Part shown: positions 62,760 to 64,000 of the stretch, piece by piece | Position numbering within the stretch: position 1 is the stretch's first letter | Layout: the number at the start of each line of letters is the position of its first letter | Source: Occallatibacter gabretensis | Lineage (GTDB): Bacteria > Acidobacteriota > Terriglobia > Terriglobales > Acidobacteriaceae | Assembly (NCBI RefSeq): GCF_001449115.1 | Contig: NZ_LAIJ01000001.1 | Coordinates: 1 to 64,000, forward strand | Length of the DNA stretch: 64,000 nucleotides | Reading direction: 5' to 3' | Notes under the pieces: model-generated | What the model was told of the DNA's origin: nothing | The model's input: only the letters and a program-made list of their open reading frames with translations | Database searches by the model: none | Translations under genes and position numbers: made by a program

Positions 62760-64000
62760 ATGAAATCTTTTCTTGAACGGCTGCGCACACGCCGTCTCGC
62801 AACGGCATTTGTGGTGTTGGCCGGTCTTTCGGCGGCAATTCTTTGTATCTCCTATGCCGCGCATGGTGTCAGTGGGCAGGAGATGCAGAACGCGAGCAGC
62901 GATGCGACACCACTGAAAGTGTCCAACTCGCCTGTCGCTGCGCCGAATGAGTTTGTCAAGATCGCCAAGCAGGTTGGTCCGGCTGTGGTGAATATCAATA
63001 CGCAGACCCTTCCCAAGCAATCCAGCAGCCGCATGCCGCATCGCCTTCCGCATGGCAGGACTGCGCCCCAGCCGCAGAACCCGGACGATCAGGACAGCCC
63101 GGACGGCGGTCAGGGCGGAGGGCAGGATGGCCAGGGCGGCTTCCAGGACTTTTTCAATCATTTCTTTGGCGGACAGGGGCAGGATGGCGAAGGGGATGAT
63201 GGCCAGGTGCGCGAGTCGCTAGGATCGGGCTTCATTGTCGATTCCAAGGGATACATCATTACCAACAACCATGTCATCGAGAAGGCCGACAAGATCTTCG
63301 TCAAGCTCTCGACCGACCCCGATACCCAGGACCTGGGACGTCCGGCGCGCGTGATTGGCGTGGATAAAGCCACCGATATCGCGGTCATTAAAATCGATAT
63401 GAACACGCCGCTTCCGACTGTGAAGCTGGGCAACAGCGACAATACCCAGGTGGGTGACTGGGTTGAGGCGATTGGCAGCCCCTTCGCGCTGGCGCAGACG
63501 GTTACCGCGGGCATCATCTCCGCCAAGAACCGCACCATTGAGCCCGGGCAGCAGGGCCAGTTTCAGCACTTTATTCAGACCGATGCCGCGATCAATCCAG
63601 GCAACTCCGGCGGACCGCTGCTGAATATGAACGGCGAAGTGATTGGCATGAATACTGCCATTTACACGCAGAGCGCGGGCTACCAGGGTATTGGCTTCGC
63701 GATGCCTTCAAACACCATCGTGGACATTTACAACGACCTTGTCAGTCCCAGCCATAAGGTGGTGCGTGGTTCTATCGGCATCAGCTTCAAGCAGGGACTC
63801 CCTGGCGCTGTGAACCGCATGTATGGCTTCAAGAGCGGAGTGTTGGTGCAGTATGTGCAGCCGGGCGGTCCTGCGGAGAAGGCCGGGCTGCAGCCGGGCG
63901 ACATTATTGTGACCATTGATGGCCGCTCCATCAAGGATGGCGATGACCTGGTCAACGACATTGCCGCGCGCCGGCCTGGTTCAAGCGCGCGCCTGGGCTA
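62760..64000 (+). CDS. HtrA/DegP-type periplasmic serine protease (3' end outside the window)
   Basis: At least 413 residues, still open at the right edge. It starts at the ATG at 62760 and has an N-terminal membrane segment ('LATAFVVLAGLSAAILCISY'). A low-complexity Gln/Gly/Asp linker covers about 80-140. The trypsin-like domain has His in 'IITNNHVIEKAD', Asp in 'ATDIAVIKID' and Ser in 'AINPGNSGGPLLN'; the first PDZ domain follows ('GSIGISFKQG', 'VQPGGPAEKAGLQPGDIIVTIDG'). HtrA proteins degrade or refold damaged envelope proteins. Usual full length is about 450-520, so only the end, perhaps a second PDZ domain, is missing. Confidence 0.95.
   Translation, partial: MKSFLERLRTRRLATAFVVLAGLSAAILCISYAAHGVSGQEMQNASSDATPLKVSNSPVAAPNEFVKIAKQVGPAVVNINTQTLPKQSSSRMPHRLPHGRTAPQPQNPDDQDSPDGGQGGGQDGQGGFQDFFNHFFGGQGQDGEGDDGQVRESLGSGFIVDSKGYIITNNHVIEKADKIFVKLSTDPDTQDLGRPARVIGVDKATDIAVIKIDMNTPLPTVKLGNSDNTQVGDWVEAIGSPFALAQTVTAGIISAKNRTIEPGQQGQFQHFIQTDAAINPGNSGGPLLNMNGEVIGMNTAIYTQSAGYQGIGFAMPSNTIVDIYNDLVSPSHKVVRGSIGISFKQGLPGAVNRMYGFKSGVLVQYVQPGGPAEKAGLQPGDIIVTIDGRSIKDGDDLVNDIAARRPGSSARLG

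Noticed and set aside
62655-63161. 168-codon minus-strand frame over the start of htrA
   Set aside because: It lies opposite the signal and low-complexity linker of htrA, whose own protease motifs are complete.

Overview
The window looks like chromosomal DNA of an acidobacterium, most likely of the Acidobacteriaceae/Terriglobales type. The evidence is moderately high G+C, many secreted hydrolases with Ig-like or FG-GAP repeat tails, an S53 (pro-kumamolisin) protease with tandem Ig repeats, a GTP-type PEP carboxykinase, a receptor kinase fused to sulfatase-modifying-factor and hydrolase domains, and two copies of a short 'CTCAGGGGCTAAAGCCC' hairpin repeat that I recall from acidobacterial genomes. 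It is largely core chromosome: I see no phage, insertion sequence, CRISPR array, tRNA or rRNA. The assignment rests on gene content read by eye, not on a search.

Layout. 1-4.6 kb (+): a translationally coupled histidine-degradation operon hutF(partial)-hutU-hutI-M20 deacylase. 4.6-9.5 kb (-): pckG, an FAD oxidoreductase and an APC permease, converging on hut. 10-16 kb (-): four exported proteins (esterase, S10 peptidase, M19 dipeptidase, lysozyme-like protein). 16.2-24.1 kb (+): dnaE and a 1378-residue S53 protease ending in a strong terminator. 24.2-30 kb: a CheY-like regulator (-), a two-gene ABC transporter without a binding protein (+), exported MsrA (-) and a Gfo/Idh/MocA dehydrogenase (+). 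29.9-32.8 kb (-): the conserved dnaX-ybaB-recR operon, preceded by a SET-domain gene. 33.4-37.5 kb: a TPR protein, prepilin peptidase, a nucleotide pyrophosphatase-like enzyme and a DUF4393/Abi-alpha-like protein. 37.5-40.4 kb (+): mazG-GNAT-enolase-superfamily racemase/OSBS. 40.6-46.6 kb: a DUF2076 protein, a UGT-type glycosyltransferase (-), yebC, a PagL-like deacylase, ftcD and a secreted unknown. 46.8-54 kb: the receptor kinase fusion, a secreted isoamylase (-) and an alditol-oxidase-like enzyme (+). 54.2-57.2 kb: an FG-GAP/Ig surface protein broken by one extra base. 57.3-62 kb (-): lipoprotein and lpxD, a MASE1-GGDEF cyclase and an M28 peptidase. 62.76 kb to the end (+): an HtrA protease cut by the window edge.

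How the genes work together. Two routes from formiminoglutamate are present (HutF near the left edge, FtcD at 44.6 kb), and an ArgE-like M20 hydrolase sits where an N-formylglutamate deformylase would be expected. The GNAT-racemase pair resembles the N-succinylamino acid racemase pathway that converts D- to L-amino acids. Many other genes support a scavenging, envelope-rich lifestyle: exported peptidases, isoamylase, alditol oxidase and amino acid permease, plus envelope maintenance (LpxD, PagL-like, HtrA, exported MsrA, lysozyme-like). The 742-base gap before htrA holds a G-quadruplex motif, several hairpins and an orphan terminator, and is the best place in the window to look for an undescribed RNA.
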